Assembly (NCBI RefSeq): GCF_036226525.1
Contig: NZ_CP108487.1
Location: 62,001 to 126,000 of the forward strand
Direction: 5' to 3'
DNA length: 64,000 nt
DNA from: Kribbella sp. NBC_01245
Lineage (GTDB): Bacteria; Actinomycetota; Actinomycetes; Propionibacteriales; Kribbellaceae
Shown here: positions 6,764-17,000 of the stretch, in pieces
Numbering within the stretch: the first letter of the stretch is position 1
Layout: every line of letters begins with the position of its first letter
Notes under the pieces: generated by a model
What the model saw: the letters and a program-made list of their open reading frames with translations, nothing else
Told to the model about the DNA's origin: nothing
Databases searched by the model: none
Program-made: the position numbers and the translations under genes

Positions 6764-7927
6764 ATGACGGCCACGAATCCGATGGAATCGGTCCCGCGGG
6801 GAATGAAGTTCCGCGTCCTGGCGGCAGACCTGCGCGGGCAGATCATCGAGGGCACCCTCCCGATCGGCGGGCGCCTGCCCACCGAGCAGGAGCTGGCCCA
6901 GTTCCACGGCGTGGGCATCAATACCGTTCGCCGGGCCATCGACCTGCTGGTCGAGGAAGGCCTGGTACGGCGGCGGCAGGGTTCGGGCACCTTCGTGACG
7001 GCGATCCCGTCGGAGGCCACCCTGCCGCGCAGGTTCGTCGGTGTGCTCGTGCCGTCGACCTCATACTTCTACCCGCGGGTGATCGAGGGCATCGAGCGGG
7101 TGCTCACCACCGCCGGTGTCCGGGTCGTCCTGTCCAGTTCGGAGTACGACCCCGAGCTGGAGGCCGAACAACTCCGGCACCTCGTCGACGACGGCGTCGA
7201 CGGGCTGCTGCTGGTGCCGAACCTTCACCTGGTCGACGACCCGGCGAAGCACCTCGACCACCTGCAGAACCTCCCGGTGCCGTACATCCTGATCGAACGG
7301 CAATACCCGAATCCCGCGCCGGACGACACCACGCCGTACGTCTGCACCGACCACCTCGGCGGTAGCTACGCGGCCGTGCGGCATTTCGTCAATCTCGGCC
7401 ATCAACGGACCGGGCATCTCGGCCGCATCCGCACCGGTACGGCCGACCTGGTGGCGGAGGGTTTCGCCCGCGCGATCCAGGACTTCGGCCTGCCGACCAT
7501 CGCAGGGGCGGTCGAACGCCTCGAAGAGTGGTCGGGCGACGAGCTCGCGGCGTACGCACGGACCTGCAAGGACAACGGCATCACCGCGGTCTTCTGCCTC
7601 GGTGATCGGGACGCCTCCACCTTGATCGTGCACGCACGCCGCCTCGGGCTGAACGTGCCCGGAGATCTCGCGGTGATCGCGTACGACGACGAGGTCGCCG
7701 ATCTCGGTGAGGTTCCGCTGACGGCCGTCTCGCCACCGAAGAGCGAGGTCGGTGCGCTCGCGGCCGAACTACTGCTGCGCCGGCTCGAGCAAGGGCCGGC
7801 CACACCCATTCATCAAGTCAAGCTTCAACCCCGCTTGGTGATCCGGGCTTCCTGCGGCGCGACAAGCGCGACCAGCGCGACAAGCGCGACCAGCGCGACG
7901 CATGGCCCGGCTCCCAGCGTCCCCTGA
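6764..7927 (+). CDS. GntR-DNA-binding / LacI-sensor transcriptional regulator
   Basis: A 387-residue regulator with an N-terminal GntR winged helix (about residues 15-75; LPTEQELAQFHGVGINTVRR and the GSGTF wing) and a C-terminal LacI-type periplasmic-binding fold (about 85-360, including VIAYDDEVADLGEVPLT). This AraR/GalR-like architecture senses sugars. It starts the carbohydrate operon and is followed by the binding-protein gene after 13 bases, so it probably controls that operon in response to the imported sugar. The extreme C-terminus is a low-complexity Thr-Ser-Ala run, encoded by a 9-bp DNA repeat (about 7857-7899). Start at ATG 6764 is favoured over 6743 and 6782. Confidence 0.93.
   Translation: MTATNPMESVPRGMKFRVLAADLRGQIIEGTLPIGGRLPTEQELAQFHGVGINTVRRAIDLLVEEGLVRRRQGSGTFVTAIPSEATLPRRFVGVLVPSTSYFYPRVIEGIERVLTTAGVRVVLSSSEYDPELEAEQLRHLVDDGVDGLLLVPNLHLVDDPAKHLDHLQNLPVPYILIERQYPNPAPDDTTPYVCTDHLGGSYAAVRHFVNLGHQRTGHLGRIRTGTADLVAEGFARAIQDFGLPTIAGAVERLEEWSGDELAAYARTCKDNGITAVFCLGDRDASTLIVHARRLGLNVPGDLAVIAYDDEVADLGEVPLTAVSPPKSEVGALAAELLLRRLEQGPATPIHQVKLQPRLVIRASCGATSATSATSATSATHGPAPSVP
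7857..7899. repeat. 9/18-bp tandem repeat in the regulator 3' end
   Basis: Alternating units GCGCGACAA and GCGCGACCA repeat about five times and encode the (Thr-Ser-Ala)n tail of the regulator. Such a tract can vary in copy number without changing frame, because the unit is a multiple of three. Confidence 0.8.
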
Positions 7928-7940
7928 ACGGAGAAAACTT

Positions 7941-9239
7941 GTGAGGAAGCTACTAACCCCGTTGCTTTTGGCGGCGGGGCTGACAGCCCTGGCCGGATGC
8001 GGCGGCTCAGCCGAAACGAGCAACGGCCCGGTCACCCTGAAGCTCGGCTATTACGCCGAAGCAGGCGGCCCGGCGGACAAGACGATGAAGGAACTCGCGG
8101 CCGAATTCGGCAAGCAGAACCCGGACATCAAGGTCGAGCTGAGCTCAGCCCCGTACGACGACTTCTTCACCCGGCTGCGGACGCAGTTGGCCGGAGGTCA
8201 GGCCCCGGATGTCTGGTTGTCGGACGGCGTGATGGTCCAGGAGTACGCCGGGCGCAAGAGCCTGCGCGATCTCAGCGACTTCGCCAAGGAGATCAAGGCG
8301 GACGACTACTACGGCATCGAGCTCAACCGTGATGCCGAGGGCAAGCTTTACGGCTTCCCGCAGGGCGCGCAGACGCCGGTGCTCTTCTACAACAGGAAGT
8401 TGTTCGCCGAAGCGAAGGTCGCCGCGCCGACCGCGGACTGGACGTACGACGACCTGGCCGCCGCCGCGAAGAAGCTGACCCGCGATACCAATGGCGACGG
8501 CAAGCCCGACGTGTACGGGATGCGCCTTTATGCCAAGAGCTTCACCGAGACCTGGTGGCCGGCCATGTTGGCCTTCGACGGTAAGGTCCTTGCTGACGGC
8601 AACAAGAAGGCCGCGATCGACAACCCGGGCAGCAAGGCCGCGTTGAACTGGGTGCTGAAGCAGATGTACGACGAGAAGATCGGGCCGGACGTCGTCACCA
8701 CGGAGGCCCTCGGCGGTGCGCCGAACCTCTTCCCGAGTGGTCAGGTGGCGATGCAGTTCGGGATCTACGCGCGCATCCTTTCGGCCCAGCAGGCCAAGCT
8801 CGACTTCGAAGTGGCGCCGTTGCCCAAGGGCCCGGGCGGCGCTCGCGGCAATGTGGCGATCGTCAACTCGTGGGTGGTGAACAAGGCCGCCTCGGACGCG
8901 AAGGCCCGGGCCGCGTGGAAGTGGATGACGTACTTCGCCTCCGAAGGCCCGCAGACCAAGTGGACCCAGATCGGCGAGGCCATCCCGATCAACAAGAAGG
9001 TTGCCGCCTCCCCGGTATTCCTCAAGCCCGCTTCGGGTCCGGTCAATCGCCAGGTCTTCGTCGACTCGCTCGCGGAAGCGCAGGACCTGGGCGTGAGCCC
9101 GGTGTGGACCGAGTACACCAAGGCCGTGTCGAACCAGGTCAACAAGGCGCTCATCCGGGACAAGAGTGTCGATGACGCGCTGCGCGACGCACAGCAGGAG
9201 GCGCAGAAGATCATCGACCGATTCCAAGCCGGACAGTGA
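7941..9239 (+). CDS. ABC transporter sugar-binding lipoprotein
   Basis: A 432-residue extracellular solute-binding protein of the maltose/multiple-sugar type. The GTG start gives a short signal peptide with lipobox LAGC, lipidated at Cys20. Typical features are the QAPDVWLSD and GKLYGFPQG segments and a Ca-binding-like loop DTNGDGKPDVYG, common in this family. It should capture an oligosaccharide, probably acidic given the lyase in the operon, and deliver it to the two permeases downstream, whose first gene overlaps its stop (GTGA). No ATPase gene is in the operon, as is usual when a shared MsiK-type ATPase serves several importers. Confidence 0.95.
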   Translation: MRKLLTPLLLAAGLTALAGCGGSAETSNGPVTLKLGYYAEAGGPADKTMKELAAEFGKQNPDIKVELSSAPYDDFFTRLRTQLAGGQAPDVWLSDGVMVQEYAGRKSLRDLSDFAKEIKADDYYGIELNRDAEGKLYGFPQGAQTPVLFYNRKLFAEAKVAAPTADWTYDDLAAAAKKLTRDTNGDGKPDVYGMRLYAKSFTETWWPAMLAFDGKVLADGNKKAAIDNPGSKAALNWVLKQMYDEKIGPDVVTTEALGGAPNLFPSGQVAMQFGIYARILSAQQAKLDFEVAPLPKGPGGARGNVAIVNSWVVNKAASDAKARAAWKWMTYFASEGPQTKWTQIGEAIPINKKVAASPVFLKPASGPVNRQVFVDSLAEAQDLGVSPVWTEYTKAVSNQVNKALIRDKSVDDALRDAQQEAQKIIDRFQAGQ

Positions 9240-10150
9240 CGACGCTCGCGGCCATCCGGCCGACCGTTGCTCCCCGCAACAAGAAACTCGGCGCGAAGGC
9301 GTGGGCCACCTTGTTCGCCTCGCCGTACCTGCTGCATCTGGTGGTGCTGACGGCCTGGCCGGTGCTCGCGCTGGCCTACCTCAGCTTCACCGACTACGAC
9401 ACGATGTCGGCGCCATCCTGGATCGGCTTGGAGAACTTCCGCCGGCTACTCGGGGATGAGGTCTTCCTCAAGTCGTTGCTCAACACCTTCTACTTCGCAG
9501 TGCTGTTCGTGCCGGCCCAGACGTTCCTGGCGCTTGGTCTCGCCGTCGCGTTGAACAGGAAGATCCGGTTCATCGCGTTCTTCCGAGGTGCGTACTTCGT
9601 GCCGGTGATCTCGTCGTGGGTGGTCATCGCCTACGTCGCGGATGCAGTCTTCAACCCGAAGTTCGGGATGGCGAACACGCTGCTCGGGTGGTTCGGGGTC
9701 GAGGGCGAGGTGTGGCTGCAGAGTCCGGTGCTGGTCATCCCGACGCTCGCCGCGGTGGCCGTGTGGAAGGGCGTCGGTTCGATGATGGTGCTCTTCCTGG
9801 CCGGCCTGCAGAGCATTCCGAAGGAGTTGTACGAGGCGGCCGAGACCGATGGCGGCAACATCTGGCAGCGATTCCGGCACGTCACCCTGCCAGGTGTTTC
9901 CGGTACGACGTTCCTGGTGCTGATCTTGTCGACCATCACCACGTTGCAGGCGTTCGAGCAGGTCTTCGTGATGACGAACGGCGGCCCGAGCGAGGCGAGC
10001 GAATTGACCGTGCTCTACATGTACCGGCAGGGCTTCGAGTACTTCCACATGGGCTACGCGGCCGCGATCGCGTGGGTGCTGTTCGCGCTGACGATGGTGC
10101 TCACGTTGTTCCAGCTGCGCATGCAGAAGAAGTGGGTGCACTATGCGTGA
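9236..10150 (+). CDS. Sugar ABC transporter permease (MalF/UgpA type)
   Basis: A 304-residue inner-membrane permease with six hydrophobic segments. The cytoplasmic EAA loop (YEAAETDGG, with the RFRHVTLPG follow-on) is the ATPase contact site. GTG 9236 overlaps the binding-protein stop by four bases, and its own end overlaps the next permease by eight, so all three are translationally coupled. It forms a heterodimer with the following permease for uptake of the sugar bound by the upstream lipoprotein. Confidence 0.95.
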   Translation: MTTLAAIRPTVAPRNKKLGAKAWATLFASPYLLHLVVLTAWPVLALAYLSFTDYDTMSAPSWIGLENFRRLLGDEVFLKSLLNTFYFAVLFVPAQTFLALGLAVALNRKIRFIAFFRGAYFVPVISSWVVIAYVADAVFNPKFGMANTLLGWFGVEGEVWLQSPVLVIPTLAAVAVWKGVGSMMVLFLAGLQSIPKELYEAAETDGGNIWQRFRHVTLPGVSGTTFLVLILSTITTLQAFEQVFVMTNGGPSEASELTVLYMYRQGFEYFHMGYAAAIAWVLFALTMVLTLFQLRMQKKWVHYA

Positions 10151-10958
10151 AAAGGTCTTGTCGTACGGATTGCTGGGCCTCGGTGCCGCGGTCATGCTGG
10201 TCCCGTTCCTGGCCTCGCTGGGCAACTCCCTGAAGAGCTTCGCGCAGTACATCGCGGTGCCGCCCTCGTGGATCCCCGATCCGATCCGCTGGGACAACTA
10301 CTCCCAGGTCTGGGAGCGGGCGCCTTTCGGGATGTACGCCTGGAACAGCCTGCTGATCGCCGTACTCGCGGTGATCGGCAACCTCGTCACCAGCTCGATG
10401 GTCGGGCACGCGCTCGCCCGGATGAAGTTGCCCGGGCGCGAGGCGCTGCTCGCGGCAGCGCTGGCGACGTTGATGCTGCCAACGGTGGTGACGATCATCC
10501 CGAGCTTCATCCTCTACAAGGAACTCGGGTGGCTCGACACGGTTTTACCGCTGGTCGTGCCGTACTGGCTGGCGACGCCGTTCGGGATCTTCCTGATGCG
10601 GCAGACCTTCCTCGCGATTCCGAAGGACTTCGGGGAGGCGGCGATGATCGACGGCGCGAATCCGTGGCAGGTGTTCTGGCGGGTCCACATGCCGCTGGCC
10701 AAACCCGCGCTCGCGACCCTCGGCGTCTTCACCTTCATGGGGTCGTGGGGCGCCGTGCTGGAGCCGAAGATCTACCTCACCTCGCCGGAGAACTACACGC
10801 TGCCGATCGGCGTGATGAGCCTGCGCGGCCAGTTCGTCGGCAACGACCAACTGGTTACAGCGGCCGCGTTGATGTCGCTCGTGCCGATGCTCGTGCTCTT
10901 CGTGTTCGCCCAGCGCTACTTCGTCAGCGGCGCGATGGCAGGCGGGGTCAAAGGTTGA
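10143..10958 (+). CDS. Sugar ABC transporter permease (MalG/UgpE type)
   Basis: A 271-residue MalG-like permease with six predicted membrane helices and the EAA motif GEAAMIDGANPWQ followed by VFWRVHMPLAKP. It overlaps the upstream permease gene. Together with it and the binding lipoprotein it makes a CUT1-type importer lacking its own ATP-binding subunit. The next gene starts 17 bases downstream after an AAGGGG ribosome binding site, so transcription probably continues into the catabolic genes. Confidence 0.95.
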   Translation: MREKVLSYGLLGLGAAVMLVPFLASLGNSLKSFAQYIAVPPSWIPDPIRWDNYSQVWERAPFGMYAWNSLLIAVLAVIGNLVTSSMVGHALARMKLPGREALLAAALATLMLPTVVTIIPSFILYKELGWLDTVLPLVVPYWLATPFGIFLMRQTFLAIPKDFGEAAMIDGANPWQVFWRVHMPLAKPALATLGVFTFMGSWGAVLEPKIYLTSPENYTLPIGVMSLRGQFVGNDQLVTAAALMSLVPMLVLFVFAQRYFVSGAMAGGVKG

Positions 10959-10975
10959 CTACTAAGGGGTCTTAC

Positions 10976-11992
10976 GTGATTGACAGTAGTTTCCGGCTGG
11001 GCATCGTGGGTGCGGGCGGCGTCGCCGAACTGCACGCCGAGGCCGCGGCCGGTCTGCCCGGCGTCGAGGTGGCCGCGGCGTGCGATGTGCGTACGGCGGC
11101 CGCGGAGAGTCTCGGGCAGCGGTTCGGCGCCCGGGCCTTCGCTGATCACCTCGCGATGTTCGCCGCGGGTGGGCTCGACGGGGTGATCGTGACCGCGCCG
11201 CATTCGCTGCATGCGCCGATCACCGTGGACGCCGCGGCGCATGGGTTGCACGTCCTGGTCGAGAAGCCGATGGCGACGACCGTGGCGGACTGCCGGTTGA
11301 TGATCGACGCGTGTGCCCAGGCCGGCGTACGGCTTGGGGTGGGACATGTCGTGCACTTCCTGCCCTCGGTGCGGGAGGCGCGGGACGTGCTGGCCTCGGG
11401 TCGGCTCGGGCGGACGCTCATGATCACCGAGCGGCGTACGGCGCATTACGCGCCCGGTTCGCGGCCCGACTGGTTCTTCGACCCGGTCCTGGCCGGTGGC
11501 GGCATCGTGATGAACGTCGGCATCCACTCGATCGACAAGGCCCACTGGCTCGGCGCGGCTCCCGCCACCCGGGTGCTCGCGCATACCTGGCAGAAGCCCG
11601 GCCTGAACGTGGAGACCGAGGCGTCCGGGCTGTTGCAACTCGGTAACGACGTACGGGTGGCGCTCTCGTTGGTCGGGACGGGATTGCCGTTCCAGGACGA
11701 GACCGAGGTGGTTTGCGAGAGCGGCGCGTTGCGGTTGTCCCGTCGCGACGGTCTGCGGATCTACCAGGCGGCGGGGGAGAACCAGGTCCCGCCGGATGAG
11801 GGCGATCTCGACGGTGCCTTTCGCAACCAACTCGCGGACTTCGTCGAGGCGTGCTCGCAGGATCGGGAGCCGGCGGTGTCCGGCGACTACGGGCAGGCGG
11901 TGGTCGCGACCGCGCTCGCCATTTACGAATCGGCGGCGCTCGGCGAGTTGGTCGCCGTACCGCAAGTTTTGGCTCCAGTAGGGAGGGACTGA
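10976..11992 (+). CDS. Gfo/Idh/MocA-family oxidoreductase
   Basis: A 338-residue NAD(P)-dependent sugar dehydrogenase. The Rossmann motif GIVGAGGVAELHAE is near the N-terminus, the family E-K-P motif appears in VLVEKPMATTVAD, and the catalytic-region motif is MNVGIHSIDKAHWL, with the conserved His/Asp. I start at GTG 10976 (AAGGGG upstream). Enzymes of this family oxidise or epimerise hexoses, inositols and uronates at a ring carbon. Position between the permeases and the epimerase/aldolase-like genes indicates a step in breakdown of the imported sugar; the exact substrate is unknown. Confidence 0.93.
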   Translation: MIDSSFRLGIVGAGGVAELHAEAAAGLPGVEVAAACDVRTAAAESLGQRFGARAFADHLAMFAAGGLDGVIVTAPHSLHAPITVDAAAHGLHVLVEKPMATTVADCRLMIDACAQAGVRLGVGHVVHFLPSVREARDVLASGRLGRTLMITERRTAHYAPGSRPDWFFDPVLAGGGIVMNVGIHSIDKAHWLGAAPATRVLAHTWQKPGLNVETEASGLLQLGNDVRVALSLVGTGLPFQDETEVVCESGALRLSRRDGLRIYQAAGENQVPPDEGDLDGAFRNQLADFVEACSQDREPAVSGDYGQAVVATALAIYESAALGELVAVPQVLAPVGRD

Positions 11993-11995
11993 CCT

Positions 11996-13012
11996 ATGCA
12001 GGATTTGGCAGAGTTGTACGACGCGTTGTCGGCGCCGACGCCCGAGGTGATCGAAAGCCTGTCCTGGTTGGACGGCGACCTGATGCTGCTCGGCGTTGGC
12101 GGCAAGCTCGGGCCGGAGCTCGCGTTGATGGCGCGACGGGCCCTCGACAAGGCGGGCAAGAACTCGCGCGTTGTCGGCGTGGCGCGAAACCTGGACCCGG
12201 CCACGGCGTCTCGTTTGGCCGAGGGTGGGGTCGACCTGGCGAAAGCCGACTTGATGGACGACGCTGCGTTGCGAGCGCTGCCGGACGCTGGGAACGTGGT
12301 CTACCTGGCTGGGCGCAAGTTCGGCACGGGCGGCAGCGAGCATCAGACCTGGGCGTTGAACGCGCACTTGCCGGGCCGCGTGGCCGAGCGCTTCCGCGAC
12401 TCGAAGATCGTTGCCTTCAGCACCGGGAACGTCTACCCGCTGGTGCCCGTGACCTCGGGTGGTGCCGACGAGACAACTCCTGCGGGGCCGGTCGGGGAGT
12501 ACGCGCAGTCGTGTCTCGGCCGCGAGCGGGTATTCGAGCACTTCTCGCACGTGAATGGCACGCCGATGGCGATCGTGCGGCTGAACTACGCGGTCGAGCT
12601 GCGGTACGGCGTACTGCTGGAGCTGGCGCGAACCGTCTCCCGGCGCGAGCCGGTCGACCTGCGGATGGGCAACGTCAACGTGATCTGGCAGGGCGACGTG
12701 AACGCGTCCACCCTGCGACTGCTCGAGCTCTGCGCGACGCCGCCGCTCGTGGTGAACCTGGCCGGACCGGAGACGGCCTCGGTGCAGTGGCTGAGCGAGC
12801 GCCTCGGCGAGCTGCTCGACGTACCGGTGAGCTTTACCGGCGAACCGGCCGATACCGCGTTGTTGTCGAACGCATCGCTGTCGCACCAGCTCTTCGGCTA
12901 TCCCAGTGTGCCCTTGCGGCGGCTGCTCGAGTGGACCGCGGACTGGGTGCGGGCCGGCGGCGATACCCATGGCAAGGACACCAACTTCCAAGAACGTGAA
13001 GGGAGGTTCTGA
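11996..13012 (+). CDS. NAD-dependent epimerase/dehydratase-like protein, atypical active site
   Basis: A 338-residue extended SDR protein. The nucleotide-binding turn is LLGVGGKLGPELA and the substrate-side features VYLAGRKFG, FSTGNVYPL and VRLNYAVE are as in sugar epimerases. The Tyr-x3-Lys dyad is altered: the motif reads EYAQSCLGRE, so the Lys position is Cys. The Tyr and the upstream Ser/Thr region remain. It may be a subfamily with different chemistry or a reductase needing another base. It starts three bases after the previous stop and ends two bases before the next ATG. Role in uronate or amino-sugar catabolism is inferred from context. Confidence 0.88.
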   Translation: MQDLAELYDALSAPTPEVIESLSWLDGDLMLLGVGGKLGPELALMARRALDKAGKNSRVVGVARNLDPATASRLAEGGVDLAKADLMDDAALRALPDAGNVVYLAGRKFGTGGSEHQTWALNAHLPGRVAERFRDSKIVAFSTGNVYPLVPVTSGGADETTPAGPVGEYAQSCLGRERVFEHFSHVNGTPMAIVRLNYAVELRYGVLLELARTVSRREPVDLRMGNVNVIWQGDVNASTLRLLELCATPPLVVNLAGPETASVQWLSERLGELLDVPVSFTGEPADTALLSNASLSHQLFGYPSVPLRRLLEWTADWVRAGGDTHGKDTNFQEREGRF

Positions 13013-13013
13013 C

Positions 13014-14063
13014 ATGTTGCCTGAAGCAACTGCCAGGGCGCTGCGCAAAGGTGTGCTGATACCGGCACATCCGCTCGCGTTGGATGCCGAGGGCAACCTC
13101 GACGTACGGCGCCAGCGCGCGTTGAGCCGGTACTACCTGGACGCCGGCGCGGGCGGTCTGGCCGTCGGCGTACACACGACCCAATTCGGGATCCGCGACG
13201 CGGGCCTGCTCGAACCGGTCCTGCGGCTGGCGATCGAGACGGCCCGCGAGTATGAGCGCCCGATGGTGATGGTGGCAGGGGTTGCGGGGACCACCGCGGA
13301 CGCCGTTGCCGAGGCGCGGCAGGCGTCGGAGCTTGGGTACGACCTGGCGATGGTGATCCTGCGTGGACTCGACGAGCTGACCGATGACCAGGTGGTCGAG
13401 CACATCGCGGCGATCGGCGAGGTGATGCCGGTGTTCGGGTTCTACCTGCAGCCGGCTGTCGGCGGGCGAGTGCTGGGGTTCGACTTCTGGGCGCGGTTGG
13501 CCGAGTTGCCGAGCCTCGCGGCGATCAAGATCGCGCCGTTCGACCGGTATCGCACGCTCGACGTCGTTCGCGCGGTGTGCGAGTCGAGCCGCGCCGACGA
13601 GATCGCTTTGTACACGGGGAACGACGACAACATCCTGGTCGATCTGGCGACCACCTACCGCTTCCGGGTAGGTGGCCGCGAGGTCCGCAAGCACATCGTG
13701 GGCGGGTTGCTCGGGCAGAACGCCGTCTGGACGCACCGGGCGGTGGAGATGTTCGAGCGCGCCCGGTCGGGGGAGGTGTCGGCCGAGTTGCTCACGCTTG
13801 CGGCTCAGCTGACTGATGCGAACGCCGCCGTCTTCGATGTGGCCGGCGACTTCGCCGGTTGCGTGGCCGGGATCCATGAGGTGCTCCGGCGCCAAGGCTT
13901 GTTGGAGAACCTGCGCTTGCTGGACCCGGACGAGAAGCTCTCGCCCGGACAGTCGGAAGAGCTCGACCGGGTCATCGCGGCCTATCCGCAGTTGATCGAT
14001 GACGCCTTCGTGGCGAAGAACCTCGACCGCTGGCTCACCCTGGAGGAATCATGCGTCGGCTGA
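13014..14063 (+). CDS. Dihydrodipicolinate synthase-family aldolase/dehydratase
   Basis: A 349-residue member of the DapA/N-acetylneuraminate lyase superfamily (TIM barrel). The Schiff-base lysine is Lys172 in AIKIAPFDRY, and the usual YLQPAVGG segment lies before it. It is longer than DapA (about 290) with an extra helical C-terminus (about 275-349). ATG 13014 has GGGAGG eight bases upstream. In a sugar operon such proteins cleave or dehydrate 2-keto-3-deoxy acids, fitting breakdown of the unsaturated uronate that a lyase would release. Its last codons overlap the start of the giant lyase gene by 13 bases. Lysine synthesis is unlikely here. Confidence 0.9.
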   Translation: MLPEATARALRKGVLIPAHPLALDAEGNLDVRRQRALSRYYLDAGAGGLAVGVHTTQFGIRDAGLLEPVLRLAIETAREYERPMVMVAGVAGTTADAVAEARQASELGYDLAMVILRGLDELTDDQVVEHIAAIGEVMPVFGFYLQPAVGGRVLGFDFWARLAELPSLAAIKIAPFDRYRTLDVVRAVCESSRADEIALYTGNDDNILVDLATTYRFRVGGREVRKHIVGGLLGQNAVWTHRAVEMFERARSGEVSAELLTLAAQLTDANAAVFDVAGDFAGCVAGIHEVLRRQGLLENLRLLDPDEKLSPGQSEELDRVIAAYPQLIDDAFVAKNLDRWLTLEESCVG

Positions 14064-17000
14064 CCTCGATCACGCTCGCCTTCGGGCTGCTGGTCGCTTC
14101 ACTATCTGATGTCTCGTTCCCGTCCGAAGCGTCCGCTGTGAGTACCCCGGCTACGCGGAACCTGGTGACCAATCCCGAGCTGACCACCGACGCCACGTCG
14201 TGGACGCTATCTCGCCGGGCTACGTACGACGCGGGCTCGCTGCGCATCGCCGCCACGGACACGACCGCGTGGGAAGGCGCCACCTCGGCGCCGTTCGGCC
14301 TCGACGGTCGACGTACCGCCAAGGTGACGGTGTCGGCGCTTGCCAAGCTCGACGGCGTGACGCAAGGCGCCTCGATCGACAACCAGGCCAAGGTCTACAT
14401 CGCCTTCGTCAACGCGACCGGCGCCCGCACCTGGCAGGGGATCCGCCTGCAGGGGACGCAGGACTGGCGCACGGAGAGCGCGACGTACGACGTACCGCCC
14501 GGCACGGTCTCGGCGTACCTGAGTCTGGCGCTGGATCGCGCCGTCGGCACGGTCTGGTTCGACGACCTCAGTGTGACCGCGGCCGCGCCCGTGAACGTCG
14601 CGCCGAACCCGGGCTTCGAGACGGTCTCGACCGATCCGAACTGCCCTGCGACCTACTGGTGTACGCCGTACCTGAGTCAGACGTACAAGGTCGACACCGA
14701 GGTCTTCAAGTCCGGCGCCCGGTCGATGCGGATCGACGCCGTGCCTGGCAAGAAGGTCGGCGGCTTCATCACGTCACTCGTCGATCAGTCGACTTGGCCG
14801 CTGGTGACGATCGGCGCGGACGTGAAACTCGGTGATCTGAAGGCGGCCGACTACACCGATACTCCGGGTGGTCTGCGGCTGTCGTTGAACTTCACGTACG
14901 TCAATGAGGCGGGCACGGTCGTCTACACCGGCTCGTCGGTGATGGGCGGCATCATGGTGGGCACGCGTGATTGGTCGCGCGTGAGTGCGACGTTCAGGTT
15001 GCCGCCGAAGACCAAGCGCGTGCAGGTTATTCCGGAGGTGCGGAACGCGACGGGCAAGGTCTGGGTCGACAACGTCAGCATCACGCCGGAATCGTCCTGG
15101 CTGGTGCCGGACAACCTGACCAAGGGCGCGGCCGCCGGCTCTGAGGTGGTCTACCACACGACGGTCACGAACCGCCGTTCGATTGCCGACAGCATCGATC
15201 TCACGTTGGACGAATCGTCGTTGCTCCCGGCAACTGCCAAGGTCGAGCCCGCCGTCACGGGTGTGCTCGAGCCCGGTCAATCGGCGCGGGTCAAGGTCAC
15301 GGTGGCGCTGCCTGCCGGAATGGCCGTCGGTTCGCTAAGGCAAGTTCGGCTGATCGCGACGCCTTCGGGCGCGCCGGATCTTCGGCAGGTCGCGTGGTTC
15401 GATACGACGGTGGCGGTGCCGGGGGAGAGGGCCGCGGAGCCGCAGGTCTACAACACGCCCGCCGAGCTCGACGCACTGCGGAAGCGGGTTGCGGAGCAGG
15501 GTTGGGCCAGTGATGCCTTCGCGAAGGTGGTGAAGACCGAGGCTGACGGTTGGCTCGCGCGGCCGCTCGACCAGACCATGTCGCACGGCGCATGGAGTGG
15601 CGACTACAAGTGTCCGGGCACCAACACCGCGCTGCAGTTCGACTTCGCGAAGCCGACGGAACACCGTTGCCCGATCGACGGCAAGGTCTACACCGGCGAG
15701 CCGTACAACAGCGCCTGGGTGGAGATCTGGCACAACAACGCGGCCTCTGGTGCGTCTGACCTCGCGCTGACTTACCAGTTGCTACCGGATCCCGCCCGCC
15801 TGAAGTATGCCGAGAAGGCGCGGGATGTGCTGCTGTATTACGCGGACCAGTTCCTGTCGGTGCCGCGCAACGGTCTCTACGGGCGAGTGCACTACCAGTC
15901 GCTGGACGAGGCGGTGTCCGCGATCGGCCTGATCGACGCGTACGACCTGATCCGGGCGACGCTTTCGCCCGCGGAACAGGTCGCCATCGAGCAGAACCTG
16001 CTGCGCCCGCTGGCCGAACTGCTGATGGAAATCCCGACCTCGACGTCGAACTTCCAGGCCTGGCATGACGCGGCCGTCTACGGCATCGGTTCGGTACTGA
16101 ACGAGCCGGCCTATCGGGAGTATGCGTTGAACAATGTGAGCGATGGCGTCGAGTTCCTGCTGGACAACGCCGCGATGAAGGACGGCTGGTGGTGGGAGGG
16201 GTCTGCCAGCTATCACGTTTATGCCCTGCAGGCGTTGACGAATCTCGTCATGGCGGCACGCAATCACCCGGACGGGCACGACTACACGCAGGATCCGCGG
16301 TTCAAGAAGATGTACACGTCGATGCTGCCGTACATGTACCCGGATCTGACCGTGCCGGCGGCCGGCGATGGTGGCAACTGGGGTCGCCGCTTCGGGCCGA
16401 ACTTCACGATGTTCGCGGAATGGGCCTACGGCAACTATCACGATCCCGACTACGCGGCGTCGCTCGACTATGCGTACACCAATCTCAAGCAACCGCGAAC
16501 GGACCGATGGGCTCTGCGGTACGGCGCGGAGCGCATCCCGCCGGGCGCCGGTCTCCGGGTGGCGAGCCGGAACCACGCCTCGCTCGGCGAAGCGACGATG
16601 TTCTCGGGTCAACCGGTCAATCTCGCGCCTAACCCGGGCTTCGAGGACGCGTCGTACTGGAACCTGGCGGGCGCAACGTGGGATTCGGCGCGCGTGTTCG
16701 AGGGCGAGCGCGCGGCGAAGGTCGTCGGCGACACGTCGCGCTGGCGCGGGTTGCACCAGGACCTCCCACTCGACGGCTCGCGGATCTCGGCCGTAAGGCT
16801 GTCCGCGATGGCCGCTGGGTCTCCCGGCCGTCTGTCGCTGACCTTCCTGGATGGCGACGGCAGGTTGGTTGGGACTACCGGTAAGGCCTCGGCCGGCGGC
16901 GACTGGGCGTCGTACGACCTGACGGCGGCGGTGCCGGTCCGGGCGCGTTCCGTCCGGATCAGCCTCGGGCTCGATCGTGCGGCTGGAACCGCCTGGTTCG

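Noticed and set aside
10916-13096. 726-codon minus-strand frame across the sugar operon
   Set aside because: Antisense shadow of three real genes, with His/Arg/Gln-rich composition and no recognisable domain.
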